Source: Lentisalinibacter orientalis (GTDB lineage Bacteria; Pseudomonadota; Gammaproteobacteria; Steroidobacterales; Woeseiaceae). From it: a stretch of 64,000 nt of DNA. Made by a program: the position numbers and the translations under genes. Positions 48,814 to 57,524 of the stretch are shown one piece after another. The stretch spans positions 868,001 through 932,000 of the forward strand of contig NZ_JAPDRJ010000001.1 in the NCBI RefSeq assembly GCF_040706535.1, written 5' to 3'. A model generated the notes under the pieces. That model was not told the origin of the DNA. It saw nothing but the letters and a program-made list of their open reading frames with translations, and searched no databases. How positions within the stretch are numbered: the first letter of the stretch is position 1; each line of letters opens with the position of its first letter.

Positions 48814-51063
48814 ATGAACGACCAGCCAGGAAATACCAAGAGTTCCCGCGTGCCCGGGCTGTACCGGCTCAATGTCGCCGAGCGCCGCCGGCGCCTGGCC
48901 GACATGCAGATCATCACCCAGGACGATGTGCGCCTGCTGGAGAGCATGCGCGGCGGGCTCACGCCGGAAGCCGCCGACCGCATGATCGAGAACGTGATCG
49001 GCGTGGCCGGTCTGCCGCTTGCCATCGCGCCCAACTTCCTGATCGGCGGCCGCGAGGTGGTGGTGCCGATGGCGGTCGAGGAACCCTCCATCGTGGCGGC
49101 GCTGTCCTCGGCGGCCAGGCTCGTGCGGGAGTCCGGCGGTTTCGCGGTGCAGGCGGAGGAGCCGCTGCTGGCGGGACAGCTGCACGTGGTCGGCCTCGAC
49201 GACGCCGATGCCGCCGTCGACAAGCTCCGCGAGGCCGAAGCCGAGATCATCGAGCGGGCCAACAGCCTGCAGCCGAACATGGTGGCGCGGGGCGGCGGCG
49301 TCCGCCGCATCGACCTGCGCGCACTGAGCCTCCCGGACGGCCGGCCGCTGGTCGTGCTGCACCTGAACGCCGATACCCGCGACGCCATGGGCGCCAACCA
49401 GGTGAACACGCTGTGCGAAGGCGTGGCGGGGCTGGTGGAGTCCATCACCGGCGGCCGGGTGCACCTGCGCATCCTCTCGAACCTCACGGACGGCGCCCTG
49501 GTGACCGCGAGCTGCCGCATCCCGGTGGAGCGCCTCGGCGAGCGGGGCGAGGAGGTGCGCGACGCCATTGTCCTGGCGAACGACATCGCCCTCGTCGACC
49601 CCTACCGGGCGGCCACCCACAACAAGGGCATCATGAACGGGGTGGACCCGGTGGCAATTGCGACCGGCAACGACTGGCGCGCGATCGAGGCGGCGGCCCA
49701 CGCCTGGGCCTGCCGGGACGGCAGTTATCGCGCGCTGACCCGCTGGCAGACCGACGAGGACGGCAGCCTCACCGGCGAGCTGACCCTGCCGCTGAAGACC
49801 GGCATCGTCGGCGGCACGCTGAGCGCCAACCCGGTGGCGAGTTTCGCCTTGCGCCTGCTCGACGTGCATACGGCGAAGGAACTCTCCGGCATCCTCTGCG
49901 CGGTCGGCCTGGCGCAGAATCTCTCGGCGCTGAAGGCGCTAGCCACCGACGGTATCCAGCGCGGCCACATGACGCTGCACGCGCGCAGTGTGGTCTCCGC
50001 AGCCGGTGCGCCGCCGGAGCACTTCGACCGGGTGGTGAACGAGCTCGTGGCCAGCGGCGAGATCAAGCCGTGGAAAGCGAGCGAACTCATCCACGCCGTG
50101 GCCGAGGAGACCCGGGAACAGGAAGAGGCCTTCCTGGCCGAGGCCAGCAGCGGTGCCGGCAAGGTGATCCTGCTGGGCGAACATGCCGTGGTCTACGGCC
50201 GGCATGCGCTGGCCGCGCCGCTGCCGCTGGCGGTGCATGCGGTGGCGCGGGAGAAAGGCGATGCGCTGCGCCTGCGCGTGCCCGAATGGGACGTGGATCG
50301 CGCCATCGACCCCGATGCGCCGGACGACAACCTGCTCGACGCCTGCCTGCGGCTGGCGGTGCGTGAGCTCGGCGTGGCCGGCCGGGGCATCGACATCATG
50401 CTGCGGCCCCACCTGCCGCCGGCCATGGGGCTGGGCGGTTCGGCGGCGATCGCCGTGGCCGTCGTACGGGCGCTGGACCGCTGTTTCGGCCTCGGCCTGG
50501 ACGATGCCGCGGTGAACGCGCTGGCCTTCGAATGCGAGAAGCTCGCCCACGGCACGCCCTCGGGGGTGGACAACACGGTGGCCACCTATTCCCGCACGCT
50601 GCTCTACCGCCGCGAGCCGGCGGTAAACCGCTTCGTCGACGCGGGCGACCTGCCGCTGGTGGTGGCGATGAGCGAGGTACGCAGCCTGACATCGGACATG
50701 GTGTCCCGCGTCAGGACCGGCTACGAGCGGGATCGCGAGCGCTACACCCGGCTGTTCGATGAGATCGACCAGCTCACGCTCGAGGCGGTGGACGCGCTGG
50801 AGCGCGGCCAGCCGGAGGAGCTCGGCTACCGCATGGATATCTGCCAGGGCATCCTGAATGCGCTGGGCGTCTCCGCGCCGGTGCTCGAGAAGATGATCGG
50901 CATCGCCCGGGACGCCGGCGCGCACGGCGCCAAGCTCACCGGCGCCGGCGGCGGCGGCTCGATCGTGGCCTTCTGCCCCGACGGCACCGGCCCGGTGGCC
51001 GAGGCCCTGGAGAATGCCGGCTTCCGCACGCTGCAGCTGCACGGCGACCGGGGTGAGGCATGA
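48814..51063 (+). CDS. mvaA-mvk: Bifunctional HMG-CoA reductase (class II) - mevalonate kinase fusion
   Basis: 749 aa in one uninterrupted frame. Residues about 10-440 form a class II (bacterial) HMG-CoA reductase: Glu in VEEPSIVAALS (about 89-98), nucleotide site DAMGANQVNT, Lys in THNKGIMNG (268-276), Asp in ATGNDWRA (283-290), and His in RGHMTLHAR (383-391). Residues about 445-749 form a GHMP mevalonate kinase: GKVILLGEHAVVYG (449-462), PPAMGLGGSAA (535-545), SGVDNTVATY and KLTGAGGGGSIV. The linker is only a few residues long. The chain would reduce HMG-CoA to mevalonate and phosphorylate it. Fusion of these steps is, as far as I know, uncommon. Confidence 0.93.
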   Translation: MNDQPGNTKSSRVPGLYRLNVAERRRRLADMQIITQDDVRLLESMRGGLTPEAADRMIENVIGVAGLPLAIAPNFLIGGREVVVPMAVEEPSIVAALSSAARLVRESGGFAVQAEEPLLAGQLHVVGLDDADAAVDKLREAEAEIIERANSLQPNMVARGGGVRRIDLRALSLPDGRPLVVLHLNADTRDAMGANQVNTLCEGVAGLVESITGGRVHLRILSNLTDGALVTASCRIPVERLGERGEEVRDAIVLANDIALVDPYRAATHNKGIMNGVDPVAIATGNDWRAIEAAAHAWACRDGSYRALTRWQTDEDGSLTGELTLPLKTGIVGGTLSANPVASFALRLLDVHTAKELSGILCAVGLAQNLSALKALATDGIQRGHMTLHARSVVSAAGAPPEHFDRVVNELVASGEIKPWKASELIHAVAEETREQEEAFLAEASSGAGKVILLGEHAVVYGRHALAAPLPLAVHAVAREKGDALRLRVPEWDVDRAIDPDAPDDNLLDACLRLAVRELGVAGRGIDIMLRPHLPPAMGLGGSAAIAVAVVRALDRCFGLGLDDAAVNALAFECEKLAHGTPSGVDNTVATYSRTLLYRREPAVNRFVDAGDLPLVVAMSEVRSLTSDMVSRVRTGYERDRERYTRLFDEIDQLTLEAVDALERGQPEELGYRMDICQGILNALGVSAPVLEKMIGIARDAGAHGAKLTGAGGGGSIVAFCPDGTGPVAEALENAGFRTLQLHGDRGEA

Positions 51064-51659
51064 CGGATCAGGCCCACGACATCGTCTCCGACGATTCCGA
51101 GTCGCTGATCCTGGTCGACCGGGACGACAACGAGCTGGGCACCCTGTCCAAGGCGCGCTGTCACGACGGCGAGGGCCTGCTGCACCGGGCGTTCTCGCTG
51201 TTCGTCTTCGACACCGCCGGCCGGCTGCTGCTGCAGCGCCGCGCCGGCGACAAGCGCCTGTGGCCCGGCTACTGGTCGAACAGCTGCTGCAGCCATCCCC
51301 GGGCGGGCGAGGCGATGGACGAGGCCGTGCACCGGCGCCTGGCCCAGGAACTGGGCATCGCGGCCGAACTCGATTTCGTCTACAAGTTCGTCTACCAGGC
51401 TCGCTACGGCGCTGCCGGCTCGGAGCACGAGCTCTGCTGGGTCTACGCCGGCGTCACGGCGGAGCCGGTGCGGGCCAACGAGACCGAAGTGGCGGAATGG
51501 CGGTTCGTGGAACCGGATGCGCTCACGGCGGAACTGGCCGGGCACCCGGAGCGCTACACGCCCTGGTTCCGCATGGAGTGGGAGCGGCTGACCGGCGAGC
51601 ACGCCGGCACGCTGGCACGGATCCTCGAGCGGCTGGGAGCGGCCGCTCAGCCGACGTAG
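51060..51659 (+). CDS. idi: Isopentenyl-diphosphate isomerase, type I
   Basis: 199 aa Nudix-like enzyme interconverting IPP and DMAPP. It has active-site Cys in SNSCCSHPR and Glu in the SEHELCWVYAG segment, and an N-terminal LILVDRDDNELGTLSKARCH with metal ligands. Start ATG at 51060 overlaps the stop of the fusion gene (ATGA). It is the last gene of the plus-strand mevalonate operon and overlaps the mvaS 3' end by 13 nt in convergent orientation. Confidence 0.95.
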   Translation: MTDQAHDIVSDDSESLILVDRDDNELGTLSKARCHDGEGLLHRAFSLFVFDTAGRLLLQRRAGDKRLWPGYWSNSCCSHPRAGEAMDEAVHRRLAQELGIAAELDFVYKFVYQARYGAAGSEHELCWVYAGVTAEPVRANETEVAEWRFVEPDALTAELAGHPERYTPWFRMEWERLTGEHAGTLARILERLGAAAQPT

Positions 51660-53119
51660 CGGTAGTACTCGATACCGAGATCCTGGAACTGGCGGTCTTC
51701 CCGGTCGCCCACCCGCTCGATGATGAACTCGTCGTTCGGCAGGTAGTCGAGCCCCTGCACCCTGCGCCCGTCATGGAGTGCTTCGTACTGGGCCTGGCTC
51801 AGGTCCAGCGCGGGTTCCAGGCAGCGGCGGAAGCCGATGCGGGCGGTGGCCTCACGCCAGGTCTCGCACATCGTGATCGGGATCACCTCGGCCGCATCGC
51901 CGCTGCCGTAGCCGAGCGTCAGGATCTCCTCGCCGGTGAGGTCGAGACCGCTGTCCATGGCTTCCTCGAAGCCGGCGGCCATCCACGCCGGCAGTGCGGC
52001 GGTGTACAGGTTGCCGAGATCGCGCATGGTCTCCGACCCCAGCACCAGCTTGTCGAGCACGATCTCCTGGTAATCCGGTGTGCGGCGGAAGATGCGCAGC
52101 ACCTCCATGGTGAGCGGATAGGCCTCGGTGTTCACGCCGCCCTCCGTGGCCAGCTCGGCCAGGGTGGGCACGGCGTGCAGTTCTGCCACGAGCTGGTCGG
52201 TGTCCACCTCCGCTTCCCGGCAGTAACCGTCGAGGATGGCGTGCTCCTCCTCGCCGCCGTGGGCCAGCGCCCAGATCCACGCCGCTCCCCAGCCGGTCTC
52301 CGGCATGCGCCGATAGGGGCGATGCATGAAGACGGCCTTCAGCGAGCGCAGGTAGGGCGCAGGCTTCACGCCTCGCTTTTCGTACATGTCGGCGAGGGCC
52401 TGCAGCGTCTCGTCGAGATAGCAGGTGGTGGAATACTTGCCGTTGAAGACGGGGAAGTCCTGCACCTGATGGGTCTCGCTGCGGTCCTGGCCGCAGAAGC
52501 GCAGCATCGGCTTGCGGAAATCGATGTGCCGGTAGTCGGAGGCGGAACCGGCCTGGGTCAGGTCCACCACGGCGAGCTTCGGATCTTCTTCCAGCAGCAT
52601 CGCGACGGCGCCTGCGCCCTGGGTCTGTTCGCCGCTGGAACCGCGGGCGTACTCGGCGATATCGGCGCAGACGACAATCGCCTGGCTGCCGGCACCGTCC
52701 AGTGCCAGGTGGCGGATGGCGCCCTTCATGCCGTACACGCCGCCGAGGCAGGCGTGCTTGAACTCCGGCACCTCGCAGCTGCGCGCTATCGGCGGCTTGC
52801 CCTCGGCGGCGAGGGCCTTGTCCACCATGCCCTTGACGATGATCGCGCCCGCCGAGTTGTCGGTGCTCGACTCCGTGCCGAGTCCGAGAAACTTCACCCT
52901 GCCGGGGTCGACGTCGTACTGGCGGATCAGCCGCAGCACGGCCGTGGCGGCCATGGTATAGACGCTGTGGCGCTGGCCACGCATCCGGAAACTGCGCCCG
53001 ACGACCTTGCTGATCTTCGGCCACGGCGCACCCGTCCACTCACACCAGTCCTCCAGCCAGACGCGGTAAGGCGGGACATAAGCTGCGAGTCCACTGATTC
53101 CTATGGGTTTTTTTGTCAT
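51647..53119 (-). CDS. mvaS: Hydroxymethylglutaryl-CoA synthase
   Basis: 490 aa thiolase-superfamily enzyme. It begins IGISGLAAYVPPYRV; general-base Glu in LGTESSTDNS, nucleophile Cys in EFKHACLGGVYGMKGA, His in FMHRPYRRM, and C-terminal GYGSGDAAEV. It condenses acetyl-CoA and acetoacetyl-CoA to HMG-CoA, supplying the fusion enzyme. It is longer than the about 390-aa Gram-positive MvaS, closer to the longer type found in other proteobacteria. A TTGACA element precedes it; the stop lies inside idi. Confidence 0.93.
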   Translation of the reverse strand: MTKKPIGISGLAAYVPPYRVWLEDWCEWTGAPWPKISKVVGRSFRMRGQRHSVYTMAATAVLRLIRQYDVDPGRVKFLGLGTESSTDNSAGAIIVKGMVDKALAAEGKPPIARSCEVPEFKHACLGGVYGMKGAIRHLALDGAGSQAIVVCADIAEYARGSSGEQTQGAGAVAMLLEEDPKLAVVDLTQAGSASDYRHIDFRKPMLRFCGQDRSETHQVQDFPVFNGKYSTTCYLDETLQALADMYEKRGVKPAPYLRSLKAVFMHRPYRRMPETGWGAAWIWALAHGGEEEHAILDGYCREAEVDTDQLVAELHAVPTLAELATEGGVNTEAYPLTMEVLRIFRRTPDYQEIVLDKLVLGSETMRDLGNLYTAALPAWMAAGFEEAMDSGLDLTGEEILTLGYGSGDAAEVIPITMCETWREATARIGFRRCLEPALDLSQAQYEALHDGRRVQGLDYLPNDEFIIERVGDREDRQFQDLGIEYYRYVG

Positions 53120-53122
53120 GGA

Positions 53123-53150
53123 CTGATAGGTTTACACTTACGACTGTCAA
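53123..53150 (-). promoter_or_regulatory. Candidate mvaS promoter abutting the start codon
   Basis: On the minus strand a perfect TTGACA (53150-53145), a 16-nt spacer and TATCAG (53128-53123) lie only 3 nt before the ATG at 53119. If correct, transcription starts at or inside the start codon, implying a leaderless mRNA; otherwise the match is fortuitous. The region is distinctly AT-rich compared with its surroundings. Confidence 0.4.
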
Positions 53151-53301
53151 CTTGTCTTTACGGCATTTACTGCATTGTCGCGCTACCGCGCTCCGGACAC
53201 AAGTCCCGGCGGCCGACATTCTAGCCCGAAGCGCCCGGCAACGGCGATACCCGGGCCGCTCCGGCGCCCGTCGCTGCCGCGCCGCGTGAGCGCGCCCGGC
53301 C

Positions 53302-54690
53302 TCACAGGCTGAGCGCCGCCACCACGAAGGTGGCGGTCATCATGATCACGAAGGCCAGGAAATAAGCTACGGACAACGCCATGAACTTCGCGAAGGTGAC
53401 GAGGAATTTCTGCCGATAGACCCGGCGCAGGGAGCGGAACAGGTAGACGGGTATGTAGAACACGACGACCACGCTACCGAGGTCCCCTATCCAATCGAAG
53501 CCCTTCATCAGGTCGACCAATCTGCCCAGCAGTACCAGCAGGGTCAGTACGAGAAAGACGAAGGACTGGTAGTGGACGATGAACAGAAGATGTTCCACGT
53601 AGTATCGGCGTGACAACGGATACAGGACCTTCAGTACGAACGCGAGCACGGGCAGGAAGGCGAACAACGCCGTGGGCAGGTCGTCGATCAGGGCACGGCC
53701 GAGCCCGCGCCCCCGATCCGCGAGCACGCGTTGGCAGGCTTCGCGCAGCCGCTCCTCCGTGAGCCGCTGTCCCAGCCAGCCGCCGATCTGGAACTGCAGA
53801 TCGTCGCAGGCTCCGGTGACGTTCTCCTCCGCTCTGTCCACGTCCGCCTTTGCCGCAGCCGCATCGCCGCCCGTATCCGGCGCGGCCTCCGGTCCCTGCT
53901 CCGCCTCGATGGCATTCTCCGGCTCCCGGGCCCGGCGTTCGATCTCCTCCGGCGGCACTCGTCCGTCGATGCTGTCCCGAATCCCGCTCGCAACTTCGCT
54001 CGCTGCGTCTCGGGTTGCTTCGTCGGTGGCCGTCCCAGGGTCGCCGCCGAATTCGACCTGGAAACCGTCCATGTCGAAGAAGGCGGTGATGAAGAAGATC
54101 AGGCTGAAGGCGAGATACATGCGGAACGGCGGCATGAAGCGGGCACGTCGGCCTTCCAGGTACTCCGCCGTCAGGTAACCGGGCCTGAGCAGGAGGGCGC
54201 GCAGTGTGCGCCAGAGGCGCGAATCCATGTCCAGCAGGTCGCCGAGACCTTCGGTGATCAGACCCCACAAGCTGATCAGGCGGCTGCTGGAACGCTGGCC
54301 GCAGATGCCGCAGTACTGGCCGTGCAGGACGTGGCCGCAGTTGAGGCAGCGGGGCGGGGCCGGTTTGTCGTCGCCCGTGCCGGCCGCGGTCAGAATGCGA
54401 CGTTCGATGCGCACCGAATCGCCGAAACGCCGTTCGGTGGCTGCCCGCATGCGCTCGCCATGACTGGCGAAGTACTCTTCCAGCGCTGCCCGGTCGGTGA
54501 GCGTGTAGTGCACCGTGTGCGCGGGCCACTCGTCCTCGGCGCCCGGGACCACGTCGAGGATGCGGGCGCCGGTGAAGCCGGGCAGCTCGAGCATGGCCCC
54601 CACGTGGTCCGGCAGCCAGTCGCGGAGTGCGCCGTCGACGGCGGGATCGCAGGCGACCGTGACCTCGTAGATGACGCGCGGCTCTTCCAC
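53302..54690 (-). CDS. DUF4286-DUF3667 fusion, zinc-ribbon membrane protein
   Basis: 462 aa starting with GTG at 54690 (GGGGA upstream). Residues about 6-100 match the DUF4286 ferredoxin-like fold (VIYEVTVACDPAVDGALRDWL ... HYTLTDRAALEEYF ... SVRIERR). A DUF3667 protein follows, with zinc ribbon CLNCG...YCGICGQR (about 114-130), then a membrane region: one helix after PPFRMYLAFSLIFF and a C-terminal cluster of helices. A charged linker (about 220-300) lies between. Function unknown. Confidence 0.85.
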   Translation of the reverse strand: MEEPRVIYEVTVACDPAVDGALRDWLPDHVGAMLELPGFTGARILDVVPGAEDEWPAHTVHYTLTDRAALEEYFASHGERMRAATERRFGDSVRIERRILTAAGTGDDKPAPPRCLNCGHVLHGQYCGICGQRSSSRLISLWGLITEGLGDLLDMDSRLWRTLRALLLRPGYLTAEYLEGRRARFMPPFRMYLAFSLIFFITAFFDMDGFQVEFGGDPGTATDEATRDAASEVASGIRDSIDGRVPPEEIERRAREPENAIEAEQGPEAAPDTGGDAAAAKADVDRAEENVTGACDDLQFQIGGWLGQRLTEERLREACQRVLADRGRGLGRALIDDLPTALFAFLPVLAFVLKVLYPLSRRYYVEHLLFIVHYQSFVFLVLTLLVLLGRLVDLMKGFDWIGDLGSVVVVFYIPVYLFRSLRRVYRQKFLVTFAKFMALSVAYFLAFVIMMTATFVVAALSL

Positions 54691-54758
54691 CTTGTCCCCT
54701 TCCCGCGGCGCCGGCGTCCCTGCGCGGCGCCGGTTTCAGAGCCGCGCAGAGCGCGGCC

Positions 54759-57374
54759 CTAGTCCCTGTCGCCGGCTCCGCCGTCCTGGCTGCTTTCGCT
54801 GCCTTCGGCGACCGCCGTCGTGGCGCTGGCCGGGGTGGCGCGTTTCTTCTTCGTCGCCTTGCTCTTCCGCCGGGTGGCCTTTTTCTTTTTCTTCTTACTG
54901 CCAGGCCCGGTGGCTTTGCCGGCGCTCCCGCCCTTGCCGCAGGCGAGCGCATCCGGCGGGAAGTCGTCCACGTGGATGATGGCCATCGCCTTGTCGTGAT
55001 AGGCGAGCAGTTTCTCGGCCTCCTCCTCGCCGAGATAGCCGGCCTCCCGGGCTTCGGCCACCTGGTCGGGCAGGTACTCTGCCTTGATGCGGCCTTCCTT
55101 CTCCATCTCGCGCAGCTTCTTCTCGATGGGCTCGACTTCCAGCGCCATCTCCAGGGTCTCCTGCAGCAGGCCGAGCTCGCTGCCGGGGACCTTCGCCCGG
55201 TACGCCTGCGCCGCCAGCCGTTCGCGGGTCTCGCCCGGCGTGATCACCAGATCGACGATCTGCTGGCCGAGCTCGTCCGCCGGCGACGAGTAGGTGCGTC
55301 CGCGCGGGAATATGAGTGCGCGCAGCAGGATCGCCACCGGACGATTCGGGAAGTTCCTGAGGAAGCTGTGCAGCTGTTCCTGGGCCTGGTACATCAGCGT
55401 GCGCACGGACCACTCCACCAGCGGCAGGTCGGACGAACGCCTGCCCTGGTTCTCGAAGTGCTTCAGCACGCAGGACGCCAGGTACATGCTGCTGAACACG
55501 TCGCCGAGGCGCGCCGAAAGGAGTTCACGCTGCTTCAGCTTGCCACCGAGCGTGAGCATGGCGAAGTCGGCCGCCAGGGCGAACGCCGCGCTGTAGCGGT
55601 TGATGTTCTGGTAGTAGCGCCGGGTGGGCGTGTTCAGCGGCACACGGCTGAACTTCGCATGGGTAAGCGCCAGGAAGAACGACCGGGCGGCGTTGCTGAT
55701 GGCATAGCCCACGTGGCCGAACAGCGACTTGTCGAACGCCCGCAGGCCGCGCTCCCGGTCCTCGTCCTGCGCCGCGTGCAGTTCCTTCAGGACGAACGGG
55801 TGACAGCGGATCGCGCCCTGACCGAAGATGATCAGGCTGCGGGTCAGGATGTTGGCGCCTTCCACGGTGATGGCGATGGGTGCCGCCTGATAGCCCCGGC
55901 CCAGGTAGTTCTTCGGCCCGAGCATGATGCCCTTGCCGCCGTGCACGTCCATCGCGTCGTTGGCGATCTTCCGGCCGAGCTCGGTGCAGTGGTACTTCAG
56001 CACGGCGGACGGCACCGCGGGCTTCTCGCCCTGGTCGATGGCGCCGGAGGTAACGCTGACCGCCGAACTCATGATGTAGGTGTAGCCGGCGATGCGCGTC
56101 AGCGCCTCGCCTACGCCCTCGAACTTCGCCACCGGGAGGTGGAACTGGGTGCGGATGCGGCTGTAGGCGCCGGTGGCGTAGACCGCCGCCTGCCCGCCGC
56201 CGAGTGCGCTCGAGGGCAGGGTGATGCCGCGGCCGACCGACAGCAGCTCCACCAGCATCTTCCAGCCCTTGCCCGCCATCTCCGTTCCCCCGATGATGGC
56301 ATCCAGCGGCACGAATACGTCCTTGCCGGTGGTGGGGCCGTTCTGGAACGCGATGTTCAGCGGGAAATGACGCCGGCCGAGCTCGACGCCCGGGGTGTCC
56401 GTGGGTACCAGCGCCGCGGTGATGCCGTAGTCCTCGGGGCCGCCCAGCAGTCCGTCCGGGTCCTTCAGCTTGAAGGCGAGGCCGAGCACGGTGGCGATCG
56501 GTGCCAGCGTGATGTAGCGCTTGTCCCAGTTCAGCCGAATGCCGACGATCTCCTCGCCGTTGTATTCACCCTTGCAGACGACGCCGGTGTCGACGATGGC
56601 CGCGGCGTCGGAGCCGGCCTGGGGTGAGGTGAGCGCGAAGCAGGGGATCTCTTCGCCGCTGGCCAGTCCGGGCAGATAGCGCTTCTTCTGCTCCTCGGTG
56701 CCGTAGTGCAGCAACAGCTCGGCGGGGCCGAGGGAGTTCGGCACGCCGATGGTGGAGGAGGCGGTCGCGCTGCGCGAGGCGAGCTTGGCCAGGATCATCG
56801 CGTTGGCGTAGGCAGAGAACTCCAGGCCGCCCCACTTCTTCGGGATGATCATGGCGAAGAATTTGTGCTTCTTGATGTAGTCCCAGACTTCCTGCGGCAT
56901 GTCGCCGAGCTCGTGGGTGATCTCCCAGTCGTCGAGCATGCCGCACAGTTCCTCGCAGGGGCCGTCGATGAACGCCTGTTCCTCTGCCGAGAGTTTCGGC
57001 GGCGGCATCGACATCATCCGGTCCCAGTCGGGCAGGCCGGTGAACAGCTCGCCGTCCCACCAGACGCTGCCGGCCTCCAGGGCTTCCTGCTCCGTCTCCG
57101 ACATGCTGGGCAGCATCGTGCGGTAGACGTCCAGCACCGGCCGGGTGATCCGCTGGCGACGGAAGTCCTCGAAGTTCAGCGCCACCATGCCGGCGAATAA
57201 CACCCAGAGCAGGAGCAGCCAGAGGAAGTGGCCGTCGCCCAGGAAGGTGTAGAGGACCAGCGCCACGCCGGCGGCCATGGTCGATGTCCTGAGGTCCACC
57301 CGGTGGTAGGCGAGGGCGATCGCTCCGCCGAAGAACAGCAGGAACCAGAACAGTCCGATCAGAAAATCCGCCAC
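54759..57374 (-). CDS. fadE: Acyl-CoA dehydrogenase FadE with Lys-rich C-terminal tail
   Basis: 871 aa from GTG 57372-57374, chosen because AGAGGA lies just upstream. Two or three N-terminal membrane helices (about 5-60) precede the dehydrogenase (about 80-600; CFALTSPQAGSDAAA binds FAD, DVHGGKGI in the catalytic half) and the C-terminal DUF1974-type domain. This is the first, membrane-associated step of fatty-acid beta-oxidation. Unusually, the last about 45 residues are a basic and then acidic low-complexity tail containing KKKKKKATRRKSKATKKKR, absent from E. coli FadE. Confidence 0.92.
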   Translation of the reverse strand: MADFLIGLFWFLLFFGGAIALAYHRVDLRTSTMAAGVALVLYTFLGDGHFLWLLLLWVLFAGMVALNFEDFRRQRITRPVLDVYRTMLPSMSETEQEALEAGSVWWDGELFTGLPDWDRMMSMPPPKLSAEEQAFIDGPCEELCGMLDDWEITHELGDMPQEVWDYIKKHKFFAMIIPKKWGGLEFSAYANAMILAKLASRSATASSTIGVPNSLGPAELLLHYGTEEQKKRYLPGLASGEEIPCFALTSPQAGSDAAAIVDTGVVCKGEYNGEEIVGIRLNWDKRYITLAPIATVLGLAFKLKDPDGLLGGPEDYGITAALVPTDTPGVELGRRHFPLNIAFQNGPTTGKDVFVPLDAIIGGTEMAGKGWKMLVELLSVGRGITLPSSALGGGQAAVYATGAYSRIRTQFHLPVAKFEGVGEALTRIAGYTYIMSSAVSVTSGAIDQGEKPAVPSAVLKYHCTELGRKIANDAMDVHGGKGIMLGPKNYLGRGYQAAPIAITVEGANILTRSLIIFGQGAIRCHPFVLKELHAAQDEDRERGLRAFDKSLFGHVGYAISNAARSFFLALTHAKFSRVPLNTPTRRYYQNINRYSAAFALAADFAMLTLGGKLKQRELLSARLGDVFSSMYLASCVLKHFENQGRRSSDLPLVEWSVRTLMYQAQEQLHSFLRNFPNRPVAILLRALIFPRGRTYSSPADELGQQIVDLVITPGETRERLAAQAYRAKVPGSELGLLQETLEMALEVEPIEKKLREMEKEGRIKAEYLPDQVAEAREAGYLGEEEAEKLLAYHDKAMAIIHVDDFPPDALACGKGGSAGKATGPGSKKKKKKATRRKSKATKKKRATPASATTAVAEGSESSQDGGAGDRD

Positions 57375-57524
57375 GATTGCATCCTCTCTACTCGGGCGCA
57401 CACGCACCCGTGTACCACGCTGTCACGGCGACAGCGGTCCTTCAATAGGCACTATACCGGAGCCCGTCGGGCGGCTGCAGGCGCCCGACGGGGCTGTCGG
57501 AGGCGTGACGAGGGAGCGGGCCCC

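Noticed and set aside
48814..51063. Possibility that the HMGR-MVK fusion is a frameshift artefact
   Set aside because: Both domains are intact in one frame with a continuous, sensible linker and no stop; an artefact would need to delete a stop and restart precisely in frame. It can still be checked with reads.
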